Positions 15,901-18,620 of a stretch of DNA of 18,620 nt are shown one piece after another; within the stretch, counting starts at the first letter, position 1, and each line of letters starts with the position of its first letter. The translations under genes and the position numbers were made by a program. The stretch spans positions 1 through 18,620 of the forward strand of contig JAOXYB010017686.1 of assembly GCA_028565635.1 (NCBI GenBank). The letters are read 5' to 3'. A model generated the notes under the pieces. That model searched no databases. It was given only the letters and a program-made list of their open reading frames with translations, and was not told the DNA's origin. Source of the stretch: Phoronis ovalis. Taxonomy: Eukaryota; Phoronida; Phoronidae.

Positions 15901-17971
15901 ATATACAAATGTTGCTTTGTCCGACTGTTTTGCTCCTCTGTTTACATTGATGAGAACTGGGGGTTGAGTTGTATATCTATAGATCTATAAATCTGAAAAC
16001 AATATGTGGTGCCATGCACAGAACTGACCTTGAAGATTGCCATACGTAGTCTACAGAAATACATATTCCAATTCTACATGTAACAGCGTTTCCGTGCTTT
16101 TATTGATTATGTACCAAACTAAACCATCTTTATAACTTCAACTACATTTTATAAGTTAGTATCAATTTCTGCTATTTGAACTTTCTATAAGGAAAAGTTA
16201 CTTTACAAATCCGTTGACAGATTGAAAATGTAAGTAAAATAATAAAAAAAAATTAAAATGTGGAGTTTACCATGTGTGTAATGGTACATACTGAAATTTT
16301 GCACGCAGAAAGTGCAATTAAAATATGGAATCAGCCTGTAACAGCATTTTAGAGTAGTAACTGTTACTGATTGTTGTCATCTTTAATTTAAACACAAGGC
16401 ACTATTTGAACTTCAATAATTTCTACCTTCTTGGTGAAAAAAATTGGTTCACGCCATACTTGTCATTCACAAAATTCCAGGCCTGCTATGTACTTGAAAA
16501 GCATTATCCCCTAGTGTACAAGATTGTAAAAATACAATCTGATATACAGTAGCAGAGCATTCAACTGTTTTCAGAAACTACTTGTGTAAGTCAGTATAGA
16601 AAGGAAAGGCAAAGGCATAAAATATGAAATGCAACTATTCTATAGAGATTAATTTATTTTTGGTACTTGTCAATGATGCACACAGATCAACAAATTGGGT
16701 ATTTTGTTTGCTACCTTGTTACAATTTACAAGAACTAGAATCAAAATTAAGTGTGTATCATATTAAAACATTGCATGTTTAGTATAAAATTTATAACACA
16801 ATTACATAGAGTTTGATATATAAATGGAAGACAGGAGCATAATAGTTAGAATTATTACAAATGACAAAATTAACAATTACAAGAAACAAAGTTTTCAGTA
16901 CAACTGCAATTTAAAAAGTGTTCAACTCTTAGTGGTCTTCAATAACAAAAAAAAGAGACCATCCCTTTTCCCTCTTACACAAGTCACATGGATATGAATC
17001 GGGAACAGACAAGTTCCTTATTCTTTACTTTTTGATAGTAGTAGTATTCAAGCCTACTAAATGAGGAATTAGTGCTTTGTTCCTTAAGGAATACGGCAGA
17101 AGAGAAATTTTTCATTTCCATTATTTTTAACTTTGAACAAGTGCTAAGGTAATCAAGAATACAAATATATAAACAAAATTGGTTCCTTTTCTTATTAAAT
17201 AAGGAGTAAAGAACGAGAAATTACTTTTTTCGAGATTTGTACTCCAAGACAGGAATAAAGACCTGTTTCTCTTTCCTTATTCAAGCAAACACGTCGAGGG
17301 AAAAAAAGTGACTTTATTGTCTGTTACAGCAAATACTGTGTATGTGACAGGTATTGACAATTTTGGACATTTTTAAAATGAGTTTGTAACTATGACAAAT
17401 TCAAAATTTAAGTAAAACCACAGACATGAGTATCGACATTTACCTTAACTTTGTGACCTATAAATTTCATTCACAAACAACATCTTTAATATAATATATG
17501 ATCATAAAAGCATTGTCAAAAGAATCTTTCAAAGCATAATACTATACACAATTTACAATTATCCATTTTTTAATGGAACAACATGTAATAGGAGATACTA
17601 TTGCTAATCACCTCTAACTTCTTCGGAAAAATTAATTTAAAACCAAGAGTTGTGCCAAACTGGAATATTTTTGATCTGGGTAATCGTATGCTACAGGACA
17701 GAAAAACGTGGTAGTTTAGTGCAACCATTTTGAACCAGGCAGAACCTAAGTATTTTAACCTAACATTAAAAAATTTTTTTTTGTACTATTTTACAGCATA
17801 GACATTTTCATTTTAAAATCAATGAGTTGAAAATCTAAATATTAATAAAGAAAAAAAAATTTCCCTCTGAAAAAGCAATAAAACAGATGTTGATCACTGT
17901 ACAGTATGACATCTAATTCTATATCACAAAACAAATGAACCATTGTATCTGTTACTTGTGCAGTCAGTACA
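15901..17971. other. intergenic or untranslated sequence, no gene seen
   Basis: No open frame with coding character or family similarity is present on either strand. TTTATT (AATAAA on the minus strand) at 16654-16659 and 17313-17318 would allow the 3' UTR of a converging minus-strand gene lying beyond the window, but nothing else supports that. Confidence 0.5.
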
Positions 17972-17973
17972 TA

Positions 17974-18612
17974 CAGTATTACACTGATAGTAAGACCCCG
18001 GTCTTACCCATTCTAATTAGAACCCGGTCTCGAAAGTAAGACCCAGGTCTAACTATCGAACTAATATGCATTTGCTAAAGTCGGCTGCATCGATATCAAA
18101 ATACCAATAACAAATAAAGAGGTGCATGGACATGTGTCAGTTGCATTATTAACTTTGGAAAATCACATATTACCCTATCATTAATTATTTATTACGTATA
18201 TTATCAGCAAAAATTTCTGTAGGGCTATATATTAGGTTGTTTTAGCATTGTCAAATTTTGAAATTTCAGTTGAACATTAAATGTGCAATTTAATTGAAAC
18301 AGACTCGATACCGAAAACAGTTGAAATAGATGCTTATTGAGTTTGAATACTGCATCGGGAGCTAAGTTTAAAGTAAAATGATTACTTAAAGGAGCATGTG
18401 ATAAATGACTAGTTGATTTATTAATTTTGACTACTCATTTTCATAAACCGTACCATCCACTATCTTGTATCAACAAACCCGATGACTCAAAAGTAAGACC
18501 CCCTTCAAACATAAGACTTGAGTCCTACTGTTGAACTAAAAATTTTTTTTCAACGTTCTGAAACAGGGAAAGTTTAAAGTGAGACCCGGGTCTTACTATC
18601 AGGGTAATACAG
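17974..18612. mobile_element. 639-bp inverted-repeat element flanked by TA
   Basis: The left end CAGTATTACACTGATAGTAA continues into GACCCCGGTCTTAC. The complement of the right end is CTGTATTACCCTGATAGTAA, then GACCCGGGTCTCAC: about 34-bp terminal inverted repeats with few mismatches. TA flanks both ends (17972-17973 and 18613-18614), as expected for Tc1/mariner-type insertions. Subterminal AAGTAAGACCC words recur at 18035 and 18490, and AGACC(C)GGTCT palindromes sit in both ends. No transposase frame is present. The superfamily is inferred from the TA and the CAGT start. Confidence 0.78.
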
Positions 18613-18620
18613 TATTTATA

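Noticed and set aside
16990-17290. Possible inverted repeat between AGTTCCTTATTCTTTAC and the complement of the TTCCTTATTC region near 17275
   Set aside because: The matches are low-complexity and in mixed orientation, and need several gaps; I could not define ends.

Overview
The window is animal nuclear DNA. It is strongly A+T-rich and carries one gene on the + strand, split into many small exons by GT-AG introns of about 0.4 to 1.8 kb, with introns and flanks full of short inverted-repeat elements. The gene is a glucokinase regulatory protein (GCKR/GKRP)-like gene. Fifteen coding exons (1391-1452 to 14734-14862) join in one reading frame with every codon phase matched, giving 554 residues and a TAG stop at 14860-14862. 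The protein is a double-SIS sugar-phosphate-binding protein with a C-terminal helical lid, and it aligns with human GKRP from about human residue 48 to near the end. The first roughly 45-50 residues and the promoter are not found here; that exon probably lies left of base 1. The divergence from the vertebrate protein, the exon sizes and the repeat types suggest an invertebrate (lophotrochozoan or non-vertebrate deuterostome). I cannot name the species.

Layout: 1-1390 holds no supported exon, only repeat-like sequence. 1391-14862 holds the 15 exons and 14 introns. 14863 to about 15900 is the probable 3' UTR, with three AATAAA signals (15125, 15687, 15884). The remainder to 18620 is intergenic or untranslated sequence with no coding signal, ending in a short inverted-repeat element.

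Mobile DNA: the best-supported insertions are a 405-bp element at 6709-7113 with a perfect 9-bp target duplication, and an older relative at 3185-3570; a 490-bp element at 14138-14627 with a perfect 9-bp duplication and internal ACCCTGAAATAT repeats; a fold-back element at 11696-12070; an element at 17974-18612 with long terminal inverted repeats and TA on both sides; a pair of related palindromic repeats at 8864-9028 and 11013-11140; and a probable LINE reverse-transcriptase tail on the minus strand near 9730-9810. A perfect 39-bp palindrome lies at 3070-3108.

I see no second protein-coding gene, no RNA gene and no CRISPR. The most biologically interesting points are the GCKR-like gene itself, which keeps the SIS sugar-phosphate motifs but differs in the region around the second SIS/lid boundary, and the density of small nonautonomous DNA transposons in its introns.
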